DNA of 64,000 nt from Actinoplanes italicus. GTDB lineage: Bacteria > Actinomycetota > Actinomycetes > Mycobacteriales > Micromonosporaceae. This document shows positions 9,132 to 16,901 of the stretch, piece by piece. Both the position numbers and the translations under genes were made by a program. Position 1 is the first letter of the stretch. The number at the start of each line of letters is the position of its first letter. Below the pieces are notes generated by a model, which made no database searches, was not told the DNA's origin, and was given only the letters and a program-made list of their open reading frames with translations. The stretch is taken from positions 496,001 through 560,000 of the forward strand of contig NZ_PVMZ01000002.1 in NCBI RefSeq assembly GCF_003001815.1. Direction: 5' to 3'.

Positions 9132-9319
9132 CCGTCATGCCTACCGTGCCGCAAGATCGAGCGCGATACCGAATCGGTCACCACGTGCTCACGTAGTGAC
9201 ATATGTGCTGTTCACCGCGGGTGATTCGGGGAGCGGCAATCTGTGACTGTGATATCCGAATGAGACCGGCTAATCCCACTGATCGGACATAAGCCCACTG
9301 TCAGATGATGTCCGTCAAG

Positions 9320-9374
9320 CGGCTGTGGCTCACTGTTGTCTCAACGTCGTTGAGACAACAGTGAGCCACAGCCG
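9320..9374. terminator. Very long perfect hairpin after the carboxylate-amine ligase gene
   Basis: Two 26-bp arms (9320-9345 and 9349-9374) are perfectly complementary, with a 3-base loop. It begins 6 bp beyond the ligase stop on the minus strand. There is no T-tract. It is the strongest hairpin in the left half of the window and would also block transcription heading into the ligase gene from the left. Confidence 0.8.
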
Positions 9375-9380
9375 GTGTTT

Positions 9381-10520
9381 CTAGGCGCCGCGCGTGGTGC
9401 GGGCCAGCCAGTCGACGACGTCCTCGACCGAGCCGCCCTGCGCCAGCAGCGCCCGCTGCCGGGCCGCCCCGGTGCCGTGTTCGCGCAACCGTCCCATCAG
9501 GAGGGTCGCGGTGGCGAGGTCACCGTGTCGCTCCAACTCCGGGCGTACGTAGTCGAACAGCTGCCGCAGCAGCCGCCAGGCCGGCCGCGTCTCCCGCGTG
9601 GCCATGTCGATGTTCAGGCCCTCGAGCCCGTCGTGAGCGGCTCGCCAGTGCGCCGCCATCAGCAGCGGGTGCTCGACGTCCGGCGCCTCGATCCCCGCCT
9701 GCGCCTCGCGCAGCAGGGACGCGACCAGGGCGCGGGTCAGGGCCGCGAGCAGCACCGCGTCGTCGGCGCTCGGCATGACGTCGCCCATCCGGATCTCCAC
9801 GGTGGGGTAGTTCGCGGAGAGGCGGGCGTACCAGTAGAGCATCCCCGAGTCGAGCATCGCGCCGCTCGCCTCGAGGTCTGCCATGAGCGTCAGGTAGTGC
9901 TCGTGCGACCGCAGATACGGCGTCGGGCCGACGGTGGGCCAGCGCTCCCACATCATCGAGCGCCAGCTGGCGTAGCCGGTGTCGCGCCCGGCGAACAGCG
10001 GCGAGTTGGCGGTGGCCGCCTGCAGCACCGGCAGCCAGGGGCGCAGGTGGTTGAGGACGAGCACACCGGTCTCCGGGTCCGGGATGCTGACGTGCACGTG
10101 GGTGCCGCACATGCCCTGACCGGGGGAGAGGTCGCCGAAGCGTTCCCGCATCCGGTAATAGCGTTCGTTCTCCACGATCCGGGCATTGTGGCCTGCCGCG
10201 GGCCCGGTGCCGACCGCGACGAGCCGGGCGCCGGCCCGCTCCGCCGCGGCCGCGACCTCCGAGCGCAGTCCGCTCAGGGCCTCGGCGAGCTTGCCCAGTT
10301 CGAGTTGCGGCGGACTCGCCACCTCGATCTGGGTCCGGTAGTACTCGTGCTGCACGCCGTCCCGCAAAGCGTCGGGTAGTTCGGCGAAGACTTCCTCGAC
10401 GGCCTCGACGGCCCGCGGTTCGTCCGCGTCGACGAGCAGATACTCCTCCTCGACGCCGAGAGTGAGCAGGTCATCACGTTCCGCCCGTGCGGCGAGTGCG
10501 GGGGAGATCGCCGTATCCAT
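9381..10520 (-). CDS. YbdK-type carboxylate-amine ligase (glutamate-cysteine ligase 2 family)
   Basis: 379 residues. Hallmarks: LGVEEEYLLVD at residues about 21-31 (metal and glutamate-binding acids), GTHVHVSIPD near the middle, and the tail segment ...LPTVEIRMGD-like EIRMGDVMPS. The family joins an amino acid to a glutamate-like carboxylate using ATP. Actinobacterial members are called glutamate-cysteine ligase 2 or EgtA-like, but no ergothioneine or mycothiol genes lie beside it, so the substrate is unknown. It is divergent from the GH16 glucanase gene. TAATGC six bases before the ATG is a near-match to the local leaderless promoter pattern. Confidence 0.85.
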   Translation of the reverse strand: MDTAISPALAARAERDDLLTLGVEEEYLLVDADEPRAVEAVEEVFAELPDALRDGVQHEYYRTQIEVASPPQLELGKLAEALSGLRSEVAAAAERAGARLVAVGTGPAAGHNARIVENERYYRMRERFGDLSPGQGMCGTHVHVSIPDPETGVLVLNHLRPWLPVLQAATANSPLFAGRDTGYASWRSMMWERWPTVGPTPYLRSHEHYLTLMADLEASGAMLDSGMLYWYARLSANYPTVEIRMGDVMPSADDAVLLAALTRALVASLLREAQAGIEAPDVEHPLLMAAHWRAAHDGLEGLNIDMATRETRPAWRLLRQLFDYVRPELERHGDLATATLLMGRLREHGTGAARQRALLAQGGSVEDVVDWLARTTRGA

Positions 10521-10573
10521 GCCGCCGCATTACCCGGTCGGATCATCCGGAAAACGATCGGCGTTGTTCCATA

Positions 10574-10602
10574 TTGACAAGCCCCGGAAACAAGCGTGCA
10601 AT
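10574..10602 (+). promoter_or_regulatory. Sigma-70-type promoter of the GH16 gene
   Basis: TTGACA (10574-10579), a 17-base spacer, then TGCAAT (10597-10602). This is a perfect -35 and a partial -10 at ideal spacing. The palindromic operator begins four bases downstream and would cover the transcription start. Confidence 0.6.
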
Positions 10603-10605
10603 CGC

Positions 10606-10619
10606 TGAGAGCGCTCTCT
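10606..10619. promoter_or_regulatory. CelR/CebR-like operator
   Basis: The 12-bp perfect dyad gagagcgctctc (10607-10618) sits in tgagagcgctctct. It closely resembles the TGGGAGCGCTCCCA site bound by LacI-family cellulose-utilisation repressors CelR and CebR in actinomycetes. Its place between promoter and gene fits sugar-relieved repression. Confidence 0.65.
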
Positions 10620-10646
10620 CAACTCCCCCACGAAAGGCGCGACCCC

Positions 10647-12023
10647 ATGCGAATCCCCCGCAGACTGCTGGCCGTGGCCACCGCGATGCTGGCCGTCGGC
10701 GCCTCGGTGACCTTCGTCGCCACCGCCGACGCCGCGGTCCCGCCGCCGCCCTCCGGCATGTCCCTGGTCTTCAGCGACGACTTCACCGGCGCCTCGGGCA
10801 CCGGGCTCAACCGCACCAACTGGCTCTACTCCACCGGCACGGGATACCCCGGCGGTGCCGCCAACTGGGGCACCGGCGAGATCGAGACGATGACCGACTC
10901 GACCGCCAACGTCTACCAGGACGGCGCCGGCAACCTGGTCATCAAGCCGCTGCGCGACTCCGCCGGCCGCTGGACGTCCGGCCGGGTCGAGACCCAGCGC
11001 ACCGACTTCGCCGCCCCGGCCGGCGGGAAGATGCGGATGGAGGCCCGCATCGCCCAGCCCAACGTGACCGGCGCGGCCGCCGCGGGCTACTGGCCGGCGT
11101 TCTGGGCGCTCGGCGCCGCGGCCCGCCCGGTCGGCGCCACCAACTGGCCGAGCATCGGCGAGATCGACATCCTGGAGAACATCAACGGCCGGTCCAGCGT
11201 GTTCTCGGCCCTGCACTGCGGCAGCAACCCCGGCGGGCCGTGCAACGAGACCACCGGCCTGACCAGTGGCGAGCGCGCCTGCAGCGGCTGTCTCGGCAGC
11301 TTCCACACGTACGCCATGGAGTACGACCGGAGCGTCTCGCCGGAGCAGCTGCGCTTCTACCTCGACGGCAACAACTACTTCACCCTCACGTCCAACGCGG
11401 TCGACTCGACCACCTGGAACAACGCCCTGCACCACGGGTTCTTCATGATCCTCAACGTGGCGATCGGCGGCGGGTTCCCGGCGGCGTTCGGGGGCGGACC
11501 GACCTCGGCCACCCAGCCGGGCGTGCCGATGCTGATCGACTACGTGGCCGTCTACCAGTCCGGCGGCGGCACCACGCCGACCACGCCGCCGACCACCACG
11601 CCGCCGCCGTCCGGCAGTCGCGACGCGTACTCCCGGATCGAGGCCGAGTCGTACAACGCCTCCGCCGGGGTGCAGGTCGAGACCGCCTCGGAGGGTGGCC
11701 AGAACGTCAGTCACATCGCGAACGGCGACTGGGTGCAGTTCAACAACGTCAACTTCGGGACCGGCGGGGTGAAGGACTTCGTGGGCCGGGTGGCCTCCGG
11801 TGCGGGCACCGCGGTGAGCGGCCTGGTCGAGGTACGCCTGGACAGCCGCAGCAACGCCCCGATCGGGAGTTTCGCCCTCGCCAACACCGGCGGCTGGCAG
11901 AACTGGGTCTCGATCCCGGCCAACGTGTCGAACGTGACCGGAACCCACACCGTCTATCTGACCTTCACCAGCGGCCAGCCGGCCGACTTCGTGAACGTCA
12001 ACTGGATCCAGTTCCGGAAGTAG
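10647..12023 (+). CDS. Secreted GH16 endo-beta-glucanase with CBM6-like module
   Basis: 458 residues from ATG 10647. Signal peptide about residues 1-29 (RR, hydrophobic core, ADA). The GH16 domain (about 35-300) contains GEIDILEN with nucleophile Glu172 and acid/base Glu177. A Thr/Pro linker (TTPTTPPTTTPPP) leads to a C-terminal CBM6-like beta-sandwich (about 325-458; RIEAESY near its start, WIQF at its end). GH16 enzymes of this type cut beta-1,3- or mixed-linkage glucans such as laminarin; exact specificity is not visible. Promoter and CelR/CebR-like operator lie directly upstream. The end overlaps the convergent dedA gene by 26 bp. Confidence 0.92.
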   Translation: MRIPRRLLAVATAMLAVGASVTFVATADAAVPPPPSGMSLVFSDDFTGASGTGLNRTNWLYSTGTGYPGGAANWGTGEIETMTDSTANVYQDGAGNLVIKPLRDSAGRWTSGRVETQRTDFAAPAGGKMRMEARIAQPNVTGAAAAGYWPAFWALGAAARPVGATNWPSIGEIDILENINGRSSVFSALHCGSNPGGPCNETTGLTSGERACSGCLGSFHTYAMEYDRSVSPEQLRFYLDGNNYFTLTSNAVDSTTWNNALHHGFFMILNVAIGGGFPAAFGGGPTSATQPGVPMLIDYVAVYQSGGGTTPTTPPTTTPPPSGSRDAYSRIEAESYNASAGVQVETASEGGQNVSHIANGDWVQFNNVNFGTGGVKDFVGRVASGAGTAVSGLVEVRLDSRSNAPIGSFALANTGGWQNWVSIPANVSNVTGTHTVYLTFTSGQPADFVNVNWIQFRK

Positions 12024-12678
12024 CAGTGTCGTGTGCGCGGGCGGCGGCGCGCTGCCGCCGCTTGCGCACCTTCTTCACCACCCACGACCCGATGGCGATC
12101 GCGAAGAACGCCCAGATCGCGTAATCGAACCACTGGGCGTACATCTCCAGGTCCTTCCACCGGGAGCCGAGCGCATAGCCGCCACCGATGAAGAGGGCGT
12201 TCCAGAAGCCGCTGCCGATCGTGGTGAAGAGCATGAACTGGCCCATCGGCATGTGATTGGCGCCCGCCGGGATGGAGACCAGGCTGCGGACCACCGGCGC
12301 GCAGCGGCCGAAGAGCACGGCGGCCCGCTCGTGTTTCTCGAACCAGCGGTCGGCCTTGTTCAGATCGTCCGCGTCGACCAGCGGGATGCGGTCGAGCCAG
12401 TGCTTGAGCCGCTCCTCGCCGAGGCCCCGGCCCAGCCAGTAGAGGGCGATCGCGCCGGCCAGCGCGCCGAGCGTGGCGGTGAACCAGACCAGCACCAGGT
12501 TGACCCGGCCCTGGCTGGCCAGATAGCCGGCCATCGAGAGGACGATCTCACTCGGGATCGGCGGGATCAGGTTCTCCAGCGCGACCAGCAGCCCGACGCC
12601 GACCTCGCCGAGCGAGTCGATCACCGAGGCGACCCAGCCGGTCAGTCCGCCGAGATTGCCGAGATCACCGTCGGCCAT
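11998..12678 (-). CDS. DedA-family membrane protein
   Basis: 226 residues from ATG 12676-12678 with GAAAGG upstream. It has about five hydrophobic segments and the DedA/SNARE-associated signatures ENLIPPIPSE and FGRCAPVVRSLVSIPAG, the latter with the conserved Arg residues. DedA proteins act in the cytoplasmic membrane as flippases or transporters for lipid carriers and in membrane homeostasis. The basic tail KKVRKRRQR is cytoplasmic by the positive-inside rule. Its end overlaps the GH16 gene. Confidence 0.9.
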   Translation of the reverse strand: MADGDLGNLGGLTGWVASVIDSLGEVGVGLLVALENLIPPIPSEIVLSMAGYLASQGRVNLVLVWFTATLGALAGAIALYWLGRGLGEERLKHWLDRIPLVDADDLNKADRWFEKHERAAVLFGRCAPVVRSLVSIPAGANHMPMGQFMLFTTIGSGFWNALFIGGGYALGSRWKDLEMYAQWFDYAIWAFFAIAIGSWVVKKVRKRRQRAAARAHDTATSGTGSS

Positions 12679-12772
12679 GTGCCCGCCTTTCGAAAGTCGT
12701 CCAGAAAGCTCCCCACACACTGTGCAGGCGGTTGCTGAGAGTTACCCGAGAACGGGCTGATGAACCCTTGCC

Positions 12773-12797
12773 GCATATATCGCTGATCGGTATATGC
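12773..12797. promoter_or_regulatory. Dyad operator over the padR promoter
   Basis: GCATATA (12773-12779) and TATATGC (12791-12797) form a 7-bp inverted repeat with an 11-base spacer. The right arm contains the likely -10 TATGCT (12793-12798), six bases before ATG 12805. PadR proteins bind such AT-rich dyads, so autorepression is likely. Confidence 0.6.
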
Positions 12798-12804
12798 TTC
12801 CGCC

Positions 12805-13152
12805 ATGACTGAGTCGCCGATGCGGGAGCCGACGTTTCTCGTGCTCACCGCCCTGGCCGAGGAGCCACGCCACGGTTATGCCGTGATCGAGGACGTGGCC
12901 ACCATGACCGGCGGGCGGGTGCGGCTGCGGGCCGGCACTCTCTACGCCGCTCTCGACCGGCTGCGCGCCGAGGGCCTGATCGAGGTCGAACGGGAGGAGG
13001 TGGTGCAGTCCCGGCTGCGGCGCTACTACCGCCTCACCGGGGCCGGCGAGCGGAGTCTCGCCACCGAGACCGCCCGCCTGCGCAGCCAGGCCACCATCGC
13101 CGAGAGCCGCCTGAGGCTGCGCGGCACACAGTTCGGGGGAGCGACCGCATGA
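12805..13152 (+). CDS. PadR-family transcriptional regulator
   Basis: 115 residues. Winged helix typical of PadR: EEPRHGYAVIEDVA, GTLYAALDRLRAEGLIE and RRYYRLTGAGE. Small PadR repressors of this class often control a membrane protein encoded next to them; here the next ORF overlaps the stop by four bases (ATGA). No ribosome-binding site is seen and the -10 lies six bases upstream, so the mRNA is probably leaderless. Confidence 0.9.
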   Translation: MTESPMREPTFLVLTALAEEPRHGYAVIEDVATMTGGRVRLRAGTLYAALDRLRAEGLIEVEREEVVQSRLRRYYRLTGAGERSLATETARLRSQATIAESRLRLRGTQFGGATA

Positions 13153-14003
13153 CGATCCTGGAGACGCGCTACCGGCGCCTGCTGCGGGCCTACCCGGCCG
13201 GACACCGGGCCGCCTACGGCGAGGAGATGATCGGCGTGCTGATGTCCGGCGCCGAGGAAGGCCGGCGCTTCCCCTCCCCGGCCGACGCGTTCGACCTGGT
13301 GCGTGCGGGCCTCGCGGTCCGTCTCGGCCGGGCCTTCCATGCCCCCGCGGGTACGGGCTGGCGCGACGCCGCCGCGGTCACCGGTCTGTTCTCCGCGCTG
13401 GCGCTGGCCGCCGTCGCCGTCGGCAGGCTGGTGACCGGCCTGTCCCTGTGGGGCGGCGGAGATCCGATGCGTGCCCTCGGCGTCGACGGTCTGATGCTGG
13501 CCGATCCGGCGGCGCGCACGGTGATCTGGCTGCTGGTCGTCGCTGCTGCGGTGCTGGGCCTGCGTCGGACGGCGGTGGTGCTCGCGACCGCCGGCGTGCT
13601 GGTGCAGGCCGGAGTGATCCTGCTGTGGTCCGCGATCACGCCGGTGTGGGCGATGTTCCTGCTGTGGCAGTTCGGCCTCGCGATCGTGGTGACCGGTCTG
13701 TTCGCGGTCTCCGACCGTCCCGTCCGGGCCGCTCTGGGCGCCGCGGTGCGGGCCACCGGGCGACAGGTGCGGGGCCGTGTCGTGGTGCTGTCAGCCGTGG
13801 TCCTGATGATCGGCTACGCGCTGCAGGCGCTGGACCTGGTGGTGACCGAGTGGCGCATGCTCGGGCCGACGGCCGGTGGCGTCCTGTCGGCCGCGGCGCT
13901 GCTGATGTCACCGTTCGTGGTGTTCGGCGGTGGCGTGCTGCTGCTGGGCGTCTGGGAACGTTTGGTCGGCCGGGGCCACGGACATGTAAGGGCGCATGAG
14001 TGA
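13149..14003 (+). CDS. PadR-partner integral membrane protein
   Basis: 284 residues. The soluble N-terminus (about 1-70: RYRRLLRAYPAGHR...GEEMIGVLM) is the stereotyped start of actinobacterial membrane proteins found after padR. Six or so hydrophobic helices follow, separated by short Arg-rich loops. It overlaps padR by four bases and the GH13 gene by eight, so the three are probably co-expressed. Function unknown; repression by PadR is inferred from context. Confidence 0.8.
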   Translation: MTILETRYRRLLRAYPAGHRAAYGEEMIGVLMSGAEEGRRFPSPADAFDLVRAGLAVRLGRAFHAPAGTGWRDAAAVTGLFSALALAAVAVGRLVTGLSLWGGGDPMRALGVDGLMLADPAARTVIWLLVVAAAVLGLRRTAVVLATAGVLVQAGVILLWSAITPVWAMFLLWQFGLAIVVTGLFAVSDRPVRAALGAAVRATGRQVRGRVVVLSAVVLMIGYALQALDLVVTEWRMLGPTAGGVLSAAALLMSPFVVFGGGVLLLGVWERLVGRGHGHVRAHE

Positions 14004-15642
14004 CCGCTGGTACTCGCAGGCCGTCGTCTACTGCCTCGACATCGACTCGTTCGCCGATTCCGACGGTGACGGCTGCGGTGACATCCGCGGTCTGATCGGA
14101 CGGCTCGACTATCTGGCCCGGCTGGGTGTGACCTGCCTCTGGCTCAACCCGATCCACCCGTCGCCGGGCAAGGACGACGGCTACGACGTGTCCGACTTCT
14201 ACAACGTCGACCCCCGGTTCGGCACGCTCGGTGACTTCGCGGAGTTGTTGCACCAGGCGGCCAACCGGGGCATCAAGGTCATCATCGACCTGGTGGTGAA
14301 CCACACCTCGGACCAGCACCCGTGGTTCCAGTCGGCACGATCGTCGCCCGATTCGCCGTACCGCGATTGGTATGTCTGGAGCGAGACCGCGCCGTCCGAC
14401 CGCAACCAGGGGATGGTCTTCCCCGGCGAGCAGGACGAGACGTGGACCTACGACCGGACCGCGAAGCTCTGGTACTACCACCGGTTCTACAAGTTCCAGC
14501 CCGACCTGAACATCAAGAACCCCGAGGTCCGGGCCGAGATCAAGAAGATCTGCGCGTTCTGGCTGCAGCTCGGCGTCTCCGGTTTCCGGATGGACGCCGT
14601 GCCGTTCATCATCGAGCGCACCGAACCCGGCGACCCGACCGCGCCGATGGACTTCGGGTTCCTCAGCGAACTGCGCCAGCACGTGCAGTGGCGCCGGGGC
14701 GACGCGGTCCTGCTCGCCGAGGCCAATGTGGAACCCGAGATGCTGCCCGGCTACTTCGGCGACGACGGCGGCTCCGGCAACCGCATCCACATGCTGTTCG
14801 ACTTCATGCTCAACGCCAAACTGGTGCTCGCCCTGGCCCGGCAGGACACCGAGCCGATCATCGACGCGCTGCGTGACACGCCGAAACTGCCGGACGGCGG
14901 GCAGTGGGCCACGTTCCTGCGTAACCACGACGAGATCGACCTGTCCCGCCTCACCGCCGAGCAGCGCAAGGACGTCTTCGAGAAATTCGGGCCGGAAGAG
15001 CGCATGCAGCTGTACGGCCGGGGCATCCGCCGGCGGCTGGCTCCGATGCTCGGCAACGACCGGAAGCGCCTCGAACTCGCCTACTCGCTGCAGTTCAGCC
15101 TGCGCGGCACCCCGGTGCTGCGCTACGGCGAGGAGATCGGAATGGGCGACGACCTCTCGCTCGACGGGCGCAACGCGATCCGTACCCCCATGCAGTGGTC
15201 CCAGCTGCCGAACGGCGGATTCTCCAGTGCCGACCCGAAGGACCTTGTCCGGCCGGTGATCTCCGGCGGCGAGTTCGGGTTCGAGCAGGTCAACGCGACC
15301 CGGCAACGGCACGACTCGTCGTCGCTGCTGTCGTGGTTCGAGCGCATGATCCGTACGCTCAAGGAATCCCCCGAGATCGGCAGCGGCTCCTGCACCCACG
15401 TGGACGTGCCGGCCCCTCGGGGCATCCTGGTGCACCGTGCCGACGCCGCCACCGGGGCCATGCTGTTCGTGCACAACCTCAGCGCGAAGGCCGGTGAGGT
15501 GGACCTGAGCAGCCTGGCCGAGGACGCCGAGTTCCCGAACGACGTGCTGGCCGACCAGGACTACCCGGACCCGGACAAACTCGACAGCATCAAGGTCGGC
15601 GGATACGGATACCGGTGGATCCGGATGCGCAGAACCGCCTGA
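13996..15642 (+). CDS. GH13 alpha-glucosidase/trehalose-synthase-like enzyme
   Basis: 548 residues, no signal peptide, so intracellular. The (beta/alpha)8 barrel of family GH13 shows DLVVNHTS, GFRMDAVPF (nucleophile Asp200), LLAEANV (acid/base Glu242) and RNHDEID (Asp312). TPMQWS and the N-terminal WYSQAVVY are typical of trehalose synthase/oligoglucosidase-like members, which rearrange maltose or hydrolyse short alpha-glucosides. It lacks a maltokinase domain. Specificity between isomerase and hydrolase cannot be settled by eye. It starts eight bases inside the upstream membrane-protein gene. Confidence 0.88.
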   Translation: MSDRWYSQAVVYCLDIDSFADSDGDGCGDIRGLIGRLDYLARLGVTCLWLNPIHPSPGKDDGYDVSDFYNVDPRFGTLGDFAELLHQAANRGIKVIIDLVVNHTSDQHPWFQSARSSPDSPYRDWYVWSETAPSDRNQGMVFPGEQDETWTYDRTAKLWYYHRFYKFQPDLNIKNPEVRAEIKKICAFWLQLGVSGFRMDAVPFIIERTEPGDPTAPMDFGFLSELRQHVQWRRGDAVLLAEANVEPEMLPGYFGDDGGSGNRIHMLFDFMLNAKLVLALARQDTEPIIDALRDTPKLPDGGQWATFLRNHDEIDLSRLTAEQRKDVFEKFGPEERMQLYGRGIRRRLAPMLGNDRKRLELAYSLQFSLRGTPVLRYGEEIGMGDDLSLDGRNAIRTPMQWSQLPNGGFSSADPKDLVRPVISGGEFGFEQVNATRQRHDSSSLLSWFERMIRTLKESPEIGSGSCTHVDVPAPRGILVHRADAATGAMLFVHNLSAKAGEVDLSSLAEDAEFPNDVLADQDYPDPDKLDSIKVGGYGYRWIRMRRTA

Positions 15643-15692
15643 CCCGGTTTAGCATCGGCTTCCAGCAGCGTGGATCACCACCGGAGGCCGCA

Positions 15693-16454
15693 ATGTCGCA
15701 GTCCGTACCTCGTGTCGCTGTCGTCACCGGAGCCGCTCGCGGCATCGGCGCGGCGGTCGCGCGGAAGCTCGCCGCCGACGGGATGGCCGTCGCGGTCGTC
15801 GACCTGGACGAGAAGTCCGGGGCCGAGACCGTCGACGCGATCGTCTCGGCCGGCGGCTCCGCGATCGCGATCGGGGCCGACGTGTCCGACAAAGCCCAGG
15901 TGGCGTCCGCCGTCGAGCGGACCGTCGCCGAGCTCGGCGCGCCGACCGTGCTGGTCAACAACGCCGGGGTGCTGCGTGACAACCTGCTCTTCAAGATGTC
16001 CGAGGACGACTGGGACACGGTGATGGCCGTCCACCTGCGGGGTGCCTTCCTGTTCAGCAAGGCTGTGCAGAAGCACATGGTCGACGCCGGATACGGCCGG
16101 ATCGTCAGCCTGTCCAGCACGTCCGCTCTCGGCAACCGCGGCCAGGCCAACTACGCCGCGGCCAAGGCCGGTCTGCAGGGCTTCACCAAGACGCTCGCGA
16201 TCGAGCTCGGCAAGTTCGGCATCACCGCGAACGCGGTCGCGCCCGGCTTCATCGTGACCGACATGACCCGGGCCACGGCGGCCCGCATCGGTGTGGACTT
16301 CGACGACTTCGAGAAGGCGACCGTGAGCCAGATTCCCGTCGCACGAGCGGGACGCCCCGAGGACGTCGCCAACACGGTGTCGTTCCTGGTCAGCGAAGGT
16401 GCCGGATTCGTGTCCGGTCAGGTCGTCTATGTGGCGGGCGGGCCGAGAGACTGA
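15693..16454 (+). CDS. FabG-like short-chain dehydrogenase/reductase
   Basis: 253 residues from ATG 15693, with GGAGG at 15683-15687. Classical SDR: TGAARGIG cofactor loop (12-19), NNAGV, catalytic Ser and YAAAKAG, and C-terminal VSGQVVYVAGG. The phrase ITANAVAPGFI...DMT is characteristic of 3-oxoacyl-ACP or acetoacetyl-CoA reductases using NADP(H). It stands apart from a fatty-acid cluster, so it may be a paralogue with another substrate. A longer reading from 15615 overlaps the GH13 end and lacks a ribosome-binding site. Confidence 0.9.
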   Translation: MSQSVPRVAVVTGAARGIGAAVARKLAADGMAVAVVDLDEKSGAETVDAIVSAGGSAIAIGADVSDKAQVASAVERTVAELGAPTVLVNNAGVLRDNLLFKMSEDDWDTVMAVHLRGAFLFSKAVQKHMVDAGYGRIVSLSSTSALGNRGQANYAAAKAGLQGFTKTLAIELGKFGITANAVAPGFIVTDMTRATAARIGVDFDDFEKATVSQIPVARAGRPEDVANTVSFLVSEGAGFVSGQVVYVAGGPRD

Positions 16455-16457
16455 GAG

Positions 16458-16470
16458 AGTAACGGTTACT
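16458..16470. promoter_or_regulatory. Short inverted repeat upstream of the YgiB-like gene
   Basis: AGTAAC-G-GTTACT is a perfect 6-bp dyad located 33-45 bases before the start codon, and gttac recurs at 16489-16493. It is a candidate operator for the YgiB/YgiC pair. TACAAA six bases before the ATG is a near-match to the local -10 pattern. Confidence 0.35.
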
Positions 16471-16502
16471 GGCAACTTGCTGAGAAGAGTTACAAAGAAA
16501 TC

Positions 16503-16898
16503 ATGAACCGACGCATGAGTTCCCGAGCCGTGTCGCTGACCAGCACCTTCCTCCTGCTGGCCGCGGGCGGAACGGCCGCGTGCGACAACGATGAATACGT
16601 CGACGAGGGCTTCTACTGCGCCGACGCCAACGGAGTGATCGTCGACGAGGACTACTGCGACGACGACGGCGGTGGTGGTGGCGGCGGTGGAGGCTTCTTC
16701 ATCTGGCACTCGTCGGGCTACCGCAGCGGCTACCCGATCGGCTCGAAACTGCCGGCCGGCGGCAGCAAGTTCGCCTACAACGACGCGGCCTCACGTTCCA
16801 AGTTCGGCCTGCCCTCCAGCGGTAAGGTCGGCAACGGCACGATCAAGACCAGCGTCGTCGGCAAGGGCGGCAGCGGTTCGCGTTCCTCGGGGGGCTGA
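16503..16898 (+). CDS. YgiB-like secreted small protein
   Basis: 131 residues. The N-terminus looks like a signal peptide, and TAAC near residue 27 is a possible non-canonical lipobox. An acidic, Cys-containing region follows (DEGFYCADANG...DYCDDD), then a Gly run and a basic Gly/Ser tail. Placement directly before a glutathionylspermidine-synthase-like gene mirrors ygiB-ygiC of E. coli, where YgiB is a DUF1190 protein. The homology is suggested by context and composition rather than clear identity. Function unknown. Confidence 0.6.
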   Translation: MNRRMSSRAVSLTSTFLLLAAGGTAACDNDEYVDEGFYCADANGVIVDEDYCDDDGGGGGGGGGFFIWHSSGYRSGYPIGSKLPAGGSKFAYNDAASRSKFGLPSSGKVGNGTIKTSVVGKGGSGSRSSGG

Positions 16899-16901
16899 CA
16901 T

